Shown here one piece after another: positions 26,821 through 35,801 of a DNA stretch of 64,000 nt. The first letter of the stretch is position 1; every line of letters starts with the position of its first letter. Location: assembly GCF_024584515.1 (NCBI RefSeq), contig NZ_CP102173.1, forward strand, positions 1,364,001-1,428,000, in the 5' to 3' direction. The notes beneath the pieces were generated by a model. It ran no database searches, had not been told where the DNA came from, and saw nothing but the letters and a program-made list of their open reading frames with translations. The position numbers and the translations under genes are program-made. The stretch comes from Aeromicrobium wangtongii. GTDB lineage: Bacteria > Actinomycetota > Actinomycetes > Propionibacteriales > Nocardioidaceae.

Positions 26821-29582
26821 GGCGCCTGGCAGCCGTCGCCGTGACGATGGTGCTGGCCCTGACGGCCTGCACCGGCTCCGGGGGATCGGACGGCGAGGAC
26901 GAGCAGAAGAAGGGGCCGTCGCTCCCGCTGCCCGACCGCGCCCCGTCGGCACGAGGTCCGGCGACGGGTCCGGCGCTCGACCCGAAGGTCCTGCTCGCCG
27001 CCTCCGACGACCTGGAGGAGCTGGCCGGCACGCTCGACACGGCGCAGGTCGAGCGGCGGTCGGGGGCATTCATCACCGGCCGGACCGTCGTCGGGTACTC
27101 GGTCGACAACATCTCCGGGTACGACCTGGGCTCCGGCGACCTGCTGTGGACCGCGGAGCTCGATCTGGGCGGCGGCACGGTCTGTTTCGTCTCCCGGCCC
27201 GACCGGGCGGTCAAGACCTTCACGGTCGCCTACGGCGACGGCGGCTACTGCCCCGAGCTGGCCACGATCCGCGTCTCGGACGGCACGGTGCTCAAGGTCT
27301 CCGACAAGCTGACGACCGGGGCCGAGTTCGAGGGCGAGTCCCTCGGCGGGACGGTCAACCACCTGTTCACGGTCGGCGGCAAGGACCACCTCGTCGACCA
27401 GCGCGGTGGGGTCTGGAAGATGGTCAAGGGCGAGCCGGAGCCGGTGGCCCGTCTCCAGGGCGACAGCTACTACGACCTGCACCCGACGCCGGAGGGCGAC
27501 GTCCTGATCGGTGCTCGGGGCAGCGACCGCGGTCGCTGCCGGGTCGACGGGTACGCCCTGCCGTCGTTCAAGCCGCTGTGGACCCAGGAGTCGAAGACCC
27601 TGTTCCCCGAGGTGCGGGAGGACTGCGTCGTCTCGGCCGCCCCGGGCAACCCGGCCTGGCTGGTGCAGGAGACCAGCGACCGGTACTACATGGCCCAGGT
27701 CGACCCGATGACCGGGACGCTCGTGGGACAGGACAACAGGCCGAAGATGGGCGACAAGGTCGCCGAGGGGCAGTTCGAGCTGGCCAGCGCCGCCAACCAG
27801 TTCGACCAGGCCCTCGGCCTGCCCGGCGGCGACACGGTCTTCGCGCAGGTGCGGGGCCTGACCCGCTACTCGCTGAAGGACCAGAAGATCGTGTGGGACC
27901 TGGACCTGAGCCAGCTCGAGCTGGAGTCCGACGACGAGTTCGCCCTGACGACGGTGCTGCCGCAGGGCGTCACCGCCGACGGCCACCTGGTGGCCACGGT
28001 GAGCAACGAGACCGCGGTCGAGATCGTCGCGATCGAGGTCGACACCGGCAAGCTCGTCGCCCGTTGGGCCGTGCCGCCGGAGTACCGCAACGGCTTCCAG
28101 GTCGAGCCCGGCATGACGCTGTTCGGCGACGGGCTGGTGCTGACGCGCAACTTCGAGGAGTGGGAGTTCACGTTCGGCCCCGCACACCGGCGGCAGGCGC
28201 CCGACGGCGACCGGTACGACATCGGCGTCTTCACGTTCCCCGAGCCCGACAACTCGCCGGCGTCCGCCGTGCCGACGGCCGGACCGGTCGACACCGAGGT
28301 CGAGGCGCTCGGTGGTGTCCAGACACCCGCCGACGCCGCGGCGTCGCGCGACCCGGAGGCGTTCACGACCGGCAAGCAGGTCATCGCCAGCTCGAACCAG
28401 CAGGTCACCGGTTTCGACGCCGCGTCCGGCAAGTCCCTGTGGACGCTCGACCTCGGCGATGGCGGCGCGTCGCGTGTCTGCGCGGGCTCCGAGCCCGATC
28501 GCGCGGTCAAGACGTTCACGGTCGCCGTCGCGACCGGCGGCCCGAAGGCCCCGTGCAACACGCTGGTGCGCGTGCAGTCGTCCAACGGCACGGTGCTCGA
28601 CCGCGTCACGCTGCCCATCGGAAAGATCGTGGACCTGTTCGTCCACGAGGCCGTCGTGTACGTCGTCACCGACGACCTGGCCGTGAGCCGCCTGGTCGAC
28701 GGGGCCCTCGTCCCGCACGGCCGGCTGCAACGTCAGCCGTACGCCGGTCTCGAGCGGGCCAAGGGCGATCCGGCGCTGGCGATCGGCATGACGTCGCTGA
28801 AGGGCGGACGTGACTGGTCGATCGACGCGTACCGGCTGCCGTCCTTCGAGCCGGTGTGGTCGACGCGGGCCAGCAAGGTGCTCGGCGCGGTCGATCGCAA
28901 GAACGGCATCGACCTGTGGCACGGCAACGCGCTGTGGGTCTCGGGCTCGGTGGGCGACGCCTCGGTGCAGGGGAAGACCGTCAAGGACACCATGAGCCTG
29001 CTGGACCCCGCCACGGGGCAGGTCGTCGTCAGCACAGGTCCGGTCAAGCGCGACTACCTTGCCGACGACCTGGCCCAGATGTCGCTGACGGGTGCCATCA
29101 CCGGCGCCTACGACTCGGTCGGCTTCGACAACGGCGACATGATGCTGCCACAGCGGTCGGGCATCATGCGGTACTCGCTGGCGGAGCAGAAGATCCGCTG
29201 GTCGCTCGACACGAAATCGATCATGGACTCGATGGAACGCGACCGGAAGGGGTCGTTCACGAACCAGGAGATCGACCTGCTCGACGGCGGCAAGACCGTG
29301 CTCGTGACGTTCAGCAACTACGTCTCGGTCGAGGCCATGACGGTGGACGCGTCGACGGGCAAGATCACCGGACGCTGGAACGTGCCGAAGGCGTCGCGCA
29401 ACGGGCTGCAGGCATCACCGAAGACGGTGCCGTTCCCGGGCGGCTTCGCCCTGGTGCACAGCGAGTACTCCTGGGACTACGGATTTGCCCAGTCGGACCG
29501 GGCGGTGCCGCCCGAGCAGCGTTACGACGTCGGTCTGTTCGCCCTCCCCAAGGCGAAGGGGAAGGCCAAGGGCAAGGACTGA
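26817..29582 (+). CDS. Lipoprotein with two tandem propeller-like (PQQ-like) halves
   Basis: 921-aa predicted lipoprotein (lipobox LTAC near residue 16-19, then an acidic Gly/Ser tether). The rest is a tandem duplication with a period of about 430 residues. PDRAVKTFTVA occurs at about 127 and 560, LPSF(K/E)P(L/V)W at about 247 and 675, and RYSL..QKI.W.LD at about 348 and 783. Repeated outer strands such as GYDLGSGDLLWTAEL and GFDAASGKSLWTLDL are typical of PQQ-like beta-propeller blades, so each half is probably one propeller. A Lys-rich tail (KAKGKAKGKD) ends the protein. ATG 26817 overlaps the protease-like lipoprotein gene. Role unknown. Confidence 0.8.
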   Translation: MRRLAAVAVTMVLALTACTGSGGSDGEDEQKKGPSLPLPDRAPSARGPATGPALDPKVLLAASDDLEELAGTLDTAQVERRSGAFITGRTVVGYSVDNISGYDLGSGDLLWTAELDLGGGTVCFVSRPDRAVKTFTVAYGDGGYCPELATIRVSDGTVLKVSDKLTTGAEFEGESLGGTVNHLFTVGGKDHLVDQRGGVWKMVKGEPEPVARLQGDSYYDLHPTPEGDVLIGARGSDRGRCRVDGYALPSFKPLWTQESKTLFPEVREDCVVSAAPGNPAWLVQETSDRYYMAQVDPMTGTLVGQDNRPKMGDKVAEGQFELASAANQFDQALGLPGGDTVFAQVRGLTRYSLKDQKIVWDLDLSQLELESDDEFALTTVLPQGVTADGHLVATVSNETAVEIVAIEVDTGKLVARWAVPPEYRNGFQVEPGMTLFGDGLVLTRNFEEWEFTFGPAHRRQAPDGDRYDIGVFTFPEPDNSPASAVPTAGPVDTEVEALGGVQTPADAAASRDPEAFTTGKQVIASSNQQVTGFDAASGKSLWTLDLGDGGASRVCAGSEPDRAVKTFTVAVATGGPKAPCNTLVRVQSSNGTVLDRVTLPIGKIVDLFVHEAVVYVVTDDLAVSRLVDGALVPHGRLQRQPYAGLERAKGDPALAIGMTSLKGGRDWSIDAYRLPSFEPVWSTRASKVLGAVDRKNGIDLWHGNALWVSGSVGDASVQGKTVKDTMSLLDPATGQVVVSTGPVKRDYLADDLAQMSLTGAITGAYDSVGFDNGDMMLPQRSGIMRYSLAEQKIRWSLDTKSIMDSMERDRKGSFTNQEIDLLDGGKTVLVTFSNYVSVEAMTVDASTGKITGRWNVPKASRNGLQASPKTVPFPGGFALVHSEYSWDYGFAQSDRAVPPEQRYDVGLFALPKAKGKAKGKD

Positions 29583-29592
29583 CGTCGGGAGG

Positions 29593-30000
29593 TCAGTGTC
29601 CCGAGCGGCGACGGGCCGCGAACTCCTGGGCCTCGGCCAGCCGGAACCGCGCGATGTCGGCGATCAGCCCGACTGGCAGCGGCTGGTCGAGGGGGAAGCG
29701 CACGGATGACTTCACGACCCGGTAGGGCTGCAGCTCGGCGTCGAACCGGGCGCGGACGGCCCCTGCGGGGAAGAAGCTGAGCGAGGTGTGCTCGTCGTGG
29801 CCGGCGAACTGGACCACGACGACGCCGTGCTGGCGGTACGAGGGGATGTTGTGGGTGATGATCTCCTCGGCGTCCGGCAGTGCGGCACGGATCACCGATC
29901 GCATCTCCTGCAGCCGTGGCTCGATCTCGTACGTCGCCGCCGCGATGTAGTCGTCGACGGTGTCGTAGGTCTGCTTCTCGCGGTCCGGGTGCTCAGCCAT
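29593..30000 (-). CDS. DUF1801 family protein (YdhG-like)
   Basis: 135-aa soluble protein of the DUF1801/YdhG family. It has VDDYIAAATYEIEPRLQEMRSVIR-type helical sequence at the start, then ITHNIPSYRQHG and VKSSVRFPLDQPLP, the conserved core and C-terminal motif. A Bacillus relative has been described as a frataxin-like iron chaperone, but most members have no known function. The ATG at 30000 is preceded on the minus strand by GATACT six bases away, which suggests a leaderless transcript. It converges on the propeller lipoprotein gene with only ten bases between stops. Confidence 0.8.
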   Translation of the reverse strand: MAEHPDREKQTYDTVDDYIAAATYEIEPRLQEMRSVIRAALPDAEEIITHNIPSYRQHGVVVVQFAGHDEHTSLSFFPAGAVRARFDAELQPYRVVKSSVRFPLDQPLPVGLIADIARFRLAEAQEFAARRRSGH

Positions 30001-30006
30001 GCCCCC

Positions 30007-30012
30007 AGTATC
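30007..30012 (-). promoter_or_regulatory. Candidate -10 box for leaderless DUF1801 gene
   Basis: GATACT on the minus strand, six G/C bases before the ATG at 30000. It falls just beyond the stop of the upstream minus-strand gene, 30029-31039. Confidence 0.35.
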
Positions 30013-30028
30013 GCGGGTGCCCGGCGGG

Positions 30029-31039
30029 TCAGTGACCGCGCAGGGCCTGACGGATGTCGGCGGCGCTGTCGTCGTCGGCCTGGCGCAGGCGGTCGGCGGC
30101 GGTGTCGGCGGCGCGGCGACCCGCGGTGAGCGACTCGCGCACCGACTCGAGGTGCTCGGTCCAGTCGCGCTTGAAGCCGTTGTTGCTGCCGACGCGCTCC
30201 TCCTCGGGAAGCATCCGGCCGGCGCGGATCGCCAACCGGATGTCCTCGAGGCGGTCGGCCGCCTGGCCGAGCGCCTTGGCGGCGTCGAGCAGCTGCTCGC
30301 CGAGCGACTGCACCGCCTCGGGGGATGAGATCTCGGGGCTCGGCTCGCCGGAGCCGTCGCCGCGGACCGCGCCCAGCGAGGCCTCCGCGCGGCGGGGGAG
30401 CCGGCGGTCGACGTCGTTGTCGGCGTTCTTCGCCTTCTGCATGAGGTCGGCGTACTCGTCGACGATGCCGCGCACCTCACGGCGGTACTCGCCAATGGCC
30501 TGCTGGAGTGCTCCGCCCTGCTCGAGCAGCATCGCCTCTGCCTGCGCCCCACCGCCGCCGTCGGTGAAGCTGAGCCCGGCCTGGCGGCGGAACTGCGCAT
30601 CGTGGGGCTCGGCGGTGTGGGCGTCGATGCGCCGGATCAGCGCGCCGGGGTCGTGCGGTCCGCCCTTCGCGTCCTGGAGGGCCTGCCGCAGTCCCTGCCG
30701 GGCCGCGCGCCACCGCTGCCGGAGGCCGTCGAGACCGTCCTGGCCCTGCGCGAGCGCGTCGGCGGCGGCCTCGATCGAGTCGGCGAGCTCGCCGAGCTGC
30801 CGGGCGTCCGCCTCGAGGGCCGTGCCGGCACGCTGCGCGCCGCGCGACAGCGCCAGCACCGTGCGGCCGCGGCTGCCCTGGGGCGGATTGGCCTGCTGCA
30901 GCTGCTCGGAGACCTGCCCGAGCTGGCGCGTGAGGTCGCGCAGCCCCTGCACCGCCTCGCGGAGCCGGGCGGGCTCGCCCGGCAGGTCGATGGTGTCGGG
31001 TCCGATCGGACCGCTGACGAGGACGGCGTGGAGTGGCAT
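30029..31039 (-). CDS. Helical Ala/Arg/Gln-rich protein, possible T7SS-type substrate
   Basis: 336 aa, almost entirely alpha-helical with heptad-like Leu/Ala spacing and no signal peptide or membrane segment. The N-terminal sequence GPDTIDLPGEPARLREAV, followed by alternating helices and an RWRAARQGLRQAL segment, resembles the helical N-terminal domains of putative type VII secretion substrates in actinobacteria; that is inference from pattern only. No WXG100 partner or ESX component is nearby. The ATG at 31039 has a strong ribosome site (AGGGGGAAAC on the minus strand). It is divergent from dnaE. Confidence 0.6.
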   Translation of the reverse strand: MPLHAVLVSGPIGPDTIDLPGEPARLREAVQGLRDLTRQLGQVSEQLQQANPPQGSRGRTVLALSRGAQRAGTALEADARQLGELADSIEAAADALAQGQDGLDGLRQRWRAARQGLRQALQDAKGGPHDPGALIRRIDAHTAEPHDAQFRRQAGLSFTDGGGGAQAEAMLLEQGGALQQAIGEYRREVRGIVDEYADLMQKAKNADNDVDRRLPRRAEASLGAVRGDGSGEPSPEISSPEAVQSLGEQLLDAAKALGQAADRLEDIRLAIRAGRMLPEEERVGSNNGFKRDWTEHLESVRESLTAGRRAADTAADRLRQADDDSAADIRQALRGH

Positions 31040-31176
31040 GTTTCCCCCTGGACGAACAGATCTGCCCCCATGATGGCGTGTGACGGTCCCCACCGCCAGC
31101 ACTTGCGACGCTGATTTCTCGGGCGCGCAGGGCGGGACGCGGTTGCGGGGTGGCCGTTCTGGTCGGACCTCTCGAC

Positions 31177-31182
31177 TAGGCT
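31177..31182 (+). promoter_or_regulatory. Candidate -10 box for dnaE
   Basis: TAGGCT in the 185-base divergent gap, implying a leader of about 36 bases with GAGGAGG at 31208-31214 before the dnaE ATG. The rest of the gap shows nothing recognisable. Confidence 0.45.
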
Positions 31183-31224
31183 GTAGACCTTCCGTCAACC
31201 ACCCGCCGAGGAGGCCATTTCTCG

Positions 31225-34200
31225 ATGTCGAGCGACTCATTCGTGCACCTGCACGTGCACACGGAGTACTCGATGCTCGACGGAGCGGCGCTGCTCGACG
31301 GCCTCTTCGAGCGCACCGCCGAGCTGGAGATGCCGGCGATCGCGATGACCGATCACGGCAACCTGCACGGTGCGTACGACTTCTACAGCAAGGCCAAGAA
31401 GCACGGGGTCAAGCCGATCATCGGCATGGAGGCGTACCTGACGCCCAACATCCCCCGCACGGAGAAGAAGGCCGTGCAGTGGAACAAGGGCGCCAAGGAC
31501 GCCGATGTCGCCGGACGCGGTGCCTACACGCACATGACGCTGCTGTCCGAGACGACCGAGGGCATGCACAACCTGTTCCGCATCGGCTCGTACGCGAGCC
31601 TCGAGGGCCAGTACCGCAAGCCCCGCGCGGACCGTGACCTCCTGCAGCGCTTCGGCAAGGGCCTCATCGCGACGACGGGCTGTCCGTCGGGCGAGATCCA
31701 GACCTGGCTGCGCATCGGCAACTACGACAAGGCCCGCGCCTCGGCGGCCGAGTTCCAGGACATCTTCGGCAAGGAGAACTTCTTCCTCGAGCTGATGGAC
31801 CACGGCCTGGAGATCGAGCGCACCGTGCGCGACGGCCTGCTGCGGCTCAAGGCCGACCTGGGCCTGCCCGCCATCGCGACCAACGACTCGCACTACACCA
31901 GCCCTGAGGACGCCGAGGCGCACTCGGCCCTGCTGTGCGTCCAGTCCGGCAGCACGCTGACCGACCCCAACCGGTTCAAGTTCGACTCCAACGACTTCTA
32001 CATCAAGTCCGCCGCCGAGATGCGTGACCTGTGGGAGCACCGCTTCGACCTCAAGGAGGCGTGCGACAACACCCTCCTGATCGCCGAGCGCTGCAATGTC
32101 GAGTTCACCGAGTCCAACGGTGGCTACATGGCGCGCGCCGACATCCCCGAGGGCGAGACCGAGGAGAGCTGGTTCGTCAAGGAGGTCTGGCGCGGCATCG
32201 AGAGCCGCTATCCCGGCGACAAGCTGACCGACGAGGTGCGCGCGCGCACCGAGATGGAGCTCGACGTCGTCCGCACCAAGGGCTACTGCGGCTACTACCT
32301 CGTGGTCGCCGACTTCATCAACTGGGCCAAGGACAACGGCATCCGTGTCGGGCCCGGTCGTGGATCAGGTGCCGGCTCGATCGCGGCCTACGCCCTGCGG
32401 ATCACCGATCTGTGCCCGCTCACGCACGGCCTGATCTTCGAGCGCTTCCTCAACCCCGAGCGTCCCTCGATGCCTGACTTCGACATCGACTTCGACGAGC
32501 GTCGACGCGCCGAGGTCATCCGGTACGTCAGCAACAAGTACGGCGAGGAGCGCGTCGCGATGATCGCGACGTTCGGCCGGCTCAAGTCCAAGGCGGCCAT
32601 CAAGGACGCCGCGCGGGTCATGGACTACCCGTTCTCCCACGGCGAGCGCATCACCAAGGCGCTGCCCGCCGACATCATGGGCAAGGGCGTGACGCTCAAG
32701 GGCCTGTTCGACAAGGACGACAAGCGGTACGGCGACGGCGCGGACTTCCGCAAGCTGCACGACGAGGACGCCGACGTCCGCAAGATCTACCAGACCGCGC
32801 TCGGACTCGAGGGCCAGATCCGCCAGTGGGGCGTCCACGCCGCCGGCGTCATCATGTCCAGCGATCCCTTGATCGACATCGTGCCGATCATGAAGCGCGA
32901 GCAGGACGGCGCGATCATCACGCAGTTCGACTACCCGATGTGCGAGGCGCTCGGGCTGGTCAAGATGGACTTCCTGGGGTTGCGCAACCTCACGGTGCTC
33001 GACGACGCGCTGATCAACATCAAGCGCAACCGTGACATCGACCTGGTGCTGGAAGACCTCACCTTCGACGACCCCGCGACGTACGACCTGCTGGCCCGCG
33101 GCGACACCTTGGGAGTGTTCCAGCTCGACGGCGGCCCCATGCGCGCGCTGCTGCGCAGCATGAAGCCCGACAAGTTCGAGGACATCTCGGCCGTCGGCGC
33201 GCTGTACCGGCCCGGTCCGATGGGCGCGGACTCGCACAACAAGTACGCCCGCCGCAAGAACGGCCGCGAGCCGATCGACCCGATCCACCCCGAGCTCGAG
33301 AAGCCCCTGGAGACGGTGCTGGGGGAGACCTACGGCCTGATCGTCTATCAGGAGCAGGTCATGGAGATCGCCCAGGTGCTGGCCGGGTTCTCCCTCGGAC
33401 AGGCCGACAACCTGCGCCGCGCGATGGGCAAGAAGAAGAAGTCCGAGCTCGACAAGCAGTACGCCGGCTTCCAGGCTGGCATGCTCGAGCGCGGCTACTC
33501 CCAGAAGGCGATCACGGCGCTGTGGGAGATCCTGCTCCCGTTCTCGGACTACGCCTTCAACAAGGCGCACTCCGCGGCGTACGGCGTCATCAGCTACTGG
33601 ACGGCGTACCTCAAGGCCAACTATCCGGCCGAGTACATGGCCGCGCTGCTGACCAGCACCCGCGTCGACAAGGACAAGTCGGCGATCTACCTCAACGAGT
33701 GCCGCCGCATGGGCATCAAGGTGCTGCCGCCGGACGTCAACGAGTCGGTCTCCAACTTCGCCTCGGTCGGCGCCGACATCCGCTTCGGTCTCGGCGCGAT
33801 CCGCAACATCGGTGAGAACGTCGTGGCCGGCATCGTCGAGGGGCGCACGACCGGCGGTCCCTACCGCGACTTCAACGACTTCCTCGACAAGGTCCCGGCG
33901 CACGTGTGCAACAAGCGGGTCCTGGACTCGCTCATCAAGGCAGGCGCCTTCGACTCCCTGGGGCACCGTCGCCGCGCGCTGACGACGGTCGCCGAGGAGG
34001 GCGTCGACCTGTACATCGACCTCAAGCGCCAGGCCGCGATCGGCCAGGACTCGCTATTCGGTGGTGCGGACGAGGCGCTGTTCACCGGCGGCACGATCGA
34101 CGTCCCCGACACGATGCCGGAGTGGGAGAAGACCCAGCTGCTGGCCTTCGAGCGCGACATGCTCGGGCTGTACGTCTCCGATCACCCGCTGCAGGGCCTG

Positions 34201-34761
34201 GAGCACGTGCTGCGCGCGAGCAGCGACTGCACGGTCGGTGAGCTGCTGGGCAATGCCGAGCTGCCCGACGGCAGCACGGTGCGCATCTGCGGCCTGATCA
34301 CCGGCGTCCAGCGCCGCATGAGCAAGAAGGGCGACAGCTGGGCCTCGGTCACGCTGGAGGACCTCGAGGGCGGCATCGAGATCATGGTCTTCCCCGGCGC
34401 CTACCAGCTGGCGATGCCGGTGCTGGTGCCCGACACGATCGTCGTGGTCAAGGGCAGGGTGCGCCGCAAGGACGAGGGCGTCGAGCTCAACGCGCTGGAG
34501 GTGACCCTGCCGGCGATGGGCTCGGGCGGTCCCGAGCGTCCGCTCGTGGTCAGCCTGCCGGTGGCCCGGTGCACGGCCGACACGATCGGGACGTTCAAGC
34601 AGGTCCTGTCAGCGCATCCGGGCATGTCCGAGGTCCACCTGCGGCTGATCGGCAACGGGACGACGAAGATCATGCGCCTGGACGACAGCCTGCGGGTGGC
34701 GCAGTCGTCCTCGCTGATCGCCGATCTCAAAGAGCTGCTGGGTCCCCATTGTCTGTCGTGA
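31225..34761 (+). CDS. dnaE: DNA polymerase III alpha subunit (DnaE1)
   Basis: Replicative DNA polymerase, C family, 1178 aa. It opens with the PHP domain (HLHVHTEYSMLDGA, MTDHGN), whose metal-binding residues appear intact and may give proofreading as in mycobacterial DnaE1. The polymerase core shows GPGRGSGAGS and MPDFDIDFDERRR with catalytic aspartates. The helix-hairpin-helix and OB-fold regions (TGVQRRMSKKGDSWASVTLED) follow. A good ribosome site precedes the ATG, and the stop overlaps the next gene by four bases. Confidence 0.97.
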   Translation: MSSDSFVHLHVHTEYSMLDGAALLDGLFERTAELEMPAIAMTDHGNLHGAYDFYSKAKKHGVKPIIGMEAYLTPNIPRTEKKAVQWNKGAKDADVAGRGAYTHMTLLSETTEGMHNLFRIGSYASLEGQYRKPRADRDLLQRFGKGLIATTGCPSGEIQTWLRIGNYDKARASAAEFQDIFGKENFFLELMDHGLEIERTVRDGLLRLKADLGLPAIATNDSHYTSPEDAEAHSALLCVQSGSTLTDPNRFKFDSNDFYIKSAAEMRDLWEHRFDLKEACDNTLLIAERCNVEFTESNGGYMARADIPEGETEESWFVKEVWRGIESRYPGDKLTDEVRARTEMELDVVRTKGYCGYYLVVADFINWAKDNGIRVGPGRGSGAGSIAAYALRITDLCPLTHGLIFERFLNPERPSMPDFDIDFDERRRAEVIRYVSNKYGEERVAMIATFGRLKSKAAIKDAARVMDYPFSHGERITKALPADIMGKGVTLKGLFDKDDKRYGDGADFRKLHDEDADVRKIYQTALGLEGQIRQWGVHAAGVIMSSDPLIDIVPIMKREQDGAIITQFDYPMCEALGLVKMDFLGLRNLTVLDDALINIKRNRDIDLVLEDLTFDDPATYDLLARGDTLGVFQLDGGPMRALLRSMKPDKFEDISAVGALYRPGPMGADSHNKYARRKNGREPIDPIHPELEKPLETVLGETYGLIVYQEQVMEIAQVLAGFSLGQADNLRRAMGKKKKSELDKQYAGFQAGMLERGYSQKAITALWEILLPFSDYAFNKAHSAAYGVISYWTAYLKANYPAEYMAALLTSTRVDKDKSAIYLNECRRMGIKVLPPDVNESVSNFASVGADIRFGLGAIRNIGENVVAGIVEGRTTGGPYRDFNDFLDKVPAHVCNKRVLDSLIKAGAFDSLGHRRRALTTVAEEGVDLYIDLKRQAAIGQDSLFGGADEALFTGGTIDVPDTMPEWEKTQLLAFERDMLGLYVSDHPLQGLEHVLRASSDCTVGELLGNAELPDGSTVRICGLITGVQRRMSKKGDSWASVTLEDLEGGIEIMVFPGAYQLAMPVLVPDTIVVVKGRVRRKDEGVELNALEVTLPAMGSGGPERPLVVSLPVARCTADTIGTFKQVLSAHPGMSEVHLRLIGNGTTKIMRLDDSLRVAQSSSLIADLKELLGPHCLS

Positions 34762-35279
34762 ACCCCTCGTCCCCGGCCTCCCACGGGCGCTCGGCGCTCG
34801 GCGCAGTCCTGCCGGCGCGCCGCATGCTGACCCTGGCCCTGGCGACCCTGGCGCTGGGCCTGGCCGCGGGGCTGGTGTGGCTGTGGCTGGCCGATCCGTC
34901 CCAGTGGCAGGTGAGCGACCGCGGCATCCTGCTGACCGAGGCGGCGTCCCGCGGACAGTTCCAGGTCGTGGTGATGTTCGTCCTGGTCGGCCTCGTGGTC
35001 TCGCTCGCCGCCGGCTGGGGCATCGTGCAACTGCTGCCCGATGCGGGCTGGCTGGTGGTGCCGGTGACGATCGTGGCGACCGTGTTGGCGGCGCTGATCG
35101 CGTGGCGGATCGGTGTGGACCTCGGACCGCCGTCCCCGGCCTCGGTCCGCGACGTGCAGCCCGGCGACACCCTGCCGTCACGGCTGGCGGTCGACTCCGT
35201 CGCGCCCTTCCTGGTGTGGCCGATCTTCGGCCTCCTCGGCGTGATCGGCGCGACGTGGGGCGCCGACCGCCGGGCCTAG
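34758..35279 (+). CDS. Small membrane protein of unknown function
   Basis: 173 aa with about four membrane segments (LALATLALGLAAGLVWLW, VVMFVLVGLVVSLAAGW, LVVPVTIVATVLAALIAW, FLVWPIFGLLGVIGATW). It looks like the DUF2567-type membrane proteins of actinobacteria, but I cannot name it with confidence. The GTG start overlaps the dnaE stop as GTGA, so it is translated with dnaE. Its TAG shares the bases CTAG with the stop of the convergent ybaK gene, leaving no space for a terminator between them. Confidence 0.75.
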   Translation: MNPSSPASHGRSALGAVLPARRMLTLALATLALGLAAGLVWLWLADPSQWQVSDRGILLTEAASRGQFQVVVMFVLVGLVVSLAAGWGIVQLLPDAGWLVVPVTIVATVLAALIAWRIGVDLGPPSPASVRDVQPGDTLPSRLAVDSVAPFLVWPIFGLLGVIGATWGADRRA

Positions 35280-35767
35280 CGAGCGATCCGGGCCAGCACG
35301 GCGCGGGTGATGCGGGTCAGGTCGGCCGGGGCGATCTCGGCCTCGAGCCCGCGGCGTCCGCCCGAGACGAAGATCGTCGGCCACTGCGAGGCGGACCGGT
35401 CGATCACGGTGCGATGGGCCTTCTTCTGCCCGACCGGCGAGATGCCACCGATGACGTAGCCGGTGGCCCGCTGGGCCTGGGCCGCATCGGCCATCTGGGC
35501 GCGCTTGCCGCCCAGCGCATCGGCGAGCGCCTTGAGGTCGAGCGAGCCCATGACCGGCACCACACCGACGCACAGCTCACCGTCGATGACCGCCATCAAC
35601 GTCTTGAACACCCGGGCAGGCTCGACCCCGAGGGCTTCGGCGGCCTCCATGCCGAAGGACTCCGCGCGCGGGTCGTGCACGTACGAGTGCGCCGCGAACT
35701 TGACCCCGGCACGGTGCAGTGCAGCGAAGGCTGGGGTGGAGTCGACAGGCTTCTGGTTGGCGGCCAC
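35276..35767 (-). CDS. ybaK: Cys-tRNA(Pro)/Cys-tRNA(Cys) deacylase YbaK
   Basis: Editing-domain protein that hydrolyses mischarged Cys-tRNA-Pro. The 163 aa carry STPAFAALHRAGV, VFKTLMAVIDGELCVGVVPV with the conserved Lys, and GYVIGGISPVGQKK, the hallmark of the YbaK/EbsC family. The GTG start at 35767 (MAANQKPVDS) is preferred over a longer frame because TACGGT lies six bases upstream on the minus strand, implying a leaderless mRNA. The gene is divergent from hisD across only 34 bases. Confidence 0.9.
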   Translation of the reverse strand: MAANQKPVDSTPAFAALHRAGVKFAAHSYVHDPRAESFGMEAAEALGVEPARVFKTLMAVIDGELCVGVVPVMGSLDLKALADALGGKRAQMADAAQAQRATGYVIGGISPVGQKKAHRTVIDRSASQWPTIFVSGGRRGLEAEIAPADLTRITRAVLARIAR

Positions 35768-35773
35768 GACCCC

Positions 35774-35779
35774 ACCGTA
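35774..35779 (-). promoter_or_regulatory. Candidate -10 box for leaderless ybaK
   Basis: TACGGT on the minus strand, six bases before the ybaK GTG. Its -35 region would fall on the hisD start codon. Confidence 0.45.
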
Positions 35780-35788
35780 ATGCTTCCG

Positions 35789-35794
35789 TAGACT
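35789..35794 (+). promoter_or_regulatory. Candidate -10 box for leaderless hisD operon
   Basis: TAGACT seven bases before the hisD GTG. Its -35 region would overlap the ybaK start codon, so the two divergent promoters are interleaved. Confidence 0.45.
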
Positions 35795-35801
35795 GATAGC
35801 C

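Noticed and set aside
29576..29601. Hairpin GGACTGAC / GTCAGTGTCC as a terminator between the convergent genes
   Set aside because: The stem needs a two-base bulge and overlaps coding sequence at both ends; too weak to list as a feature.
30001..30600. Upstream extension of the DUF1801 frame
   Set aside because: The extra 200 codons are Arg/Ser/Ala-rich shadow of the helical protein gene; DUF1801 homology begins at the ATG at 30000.
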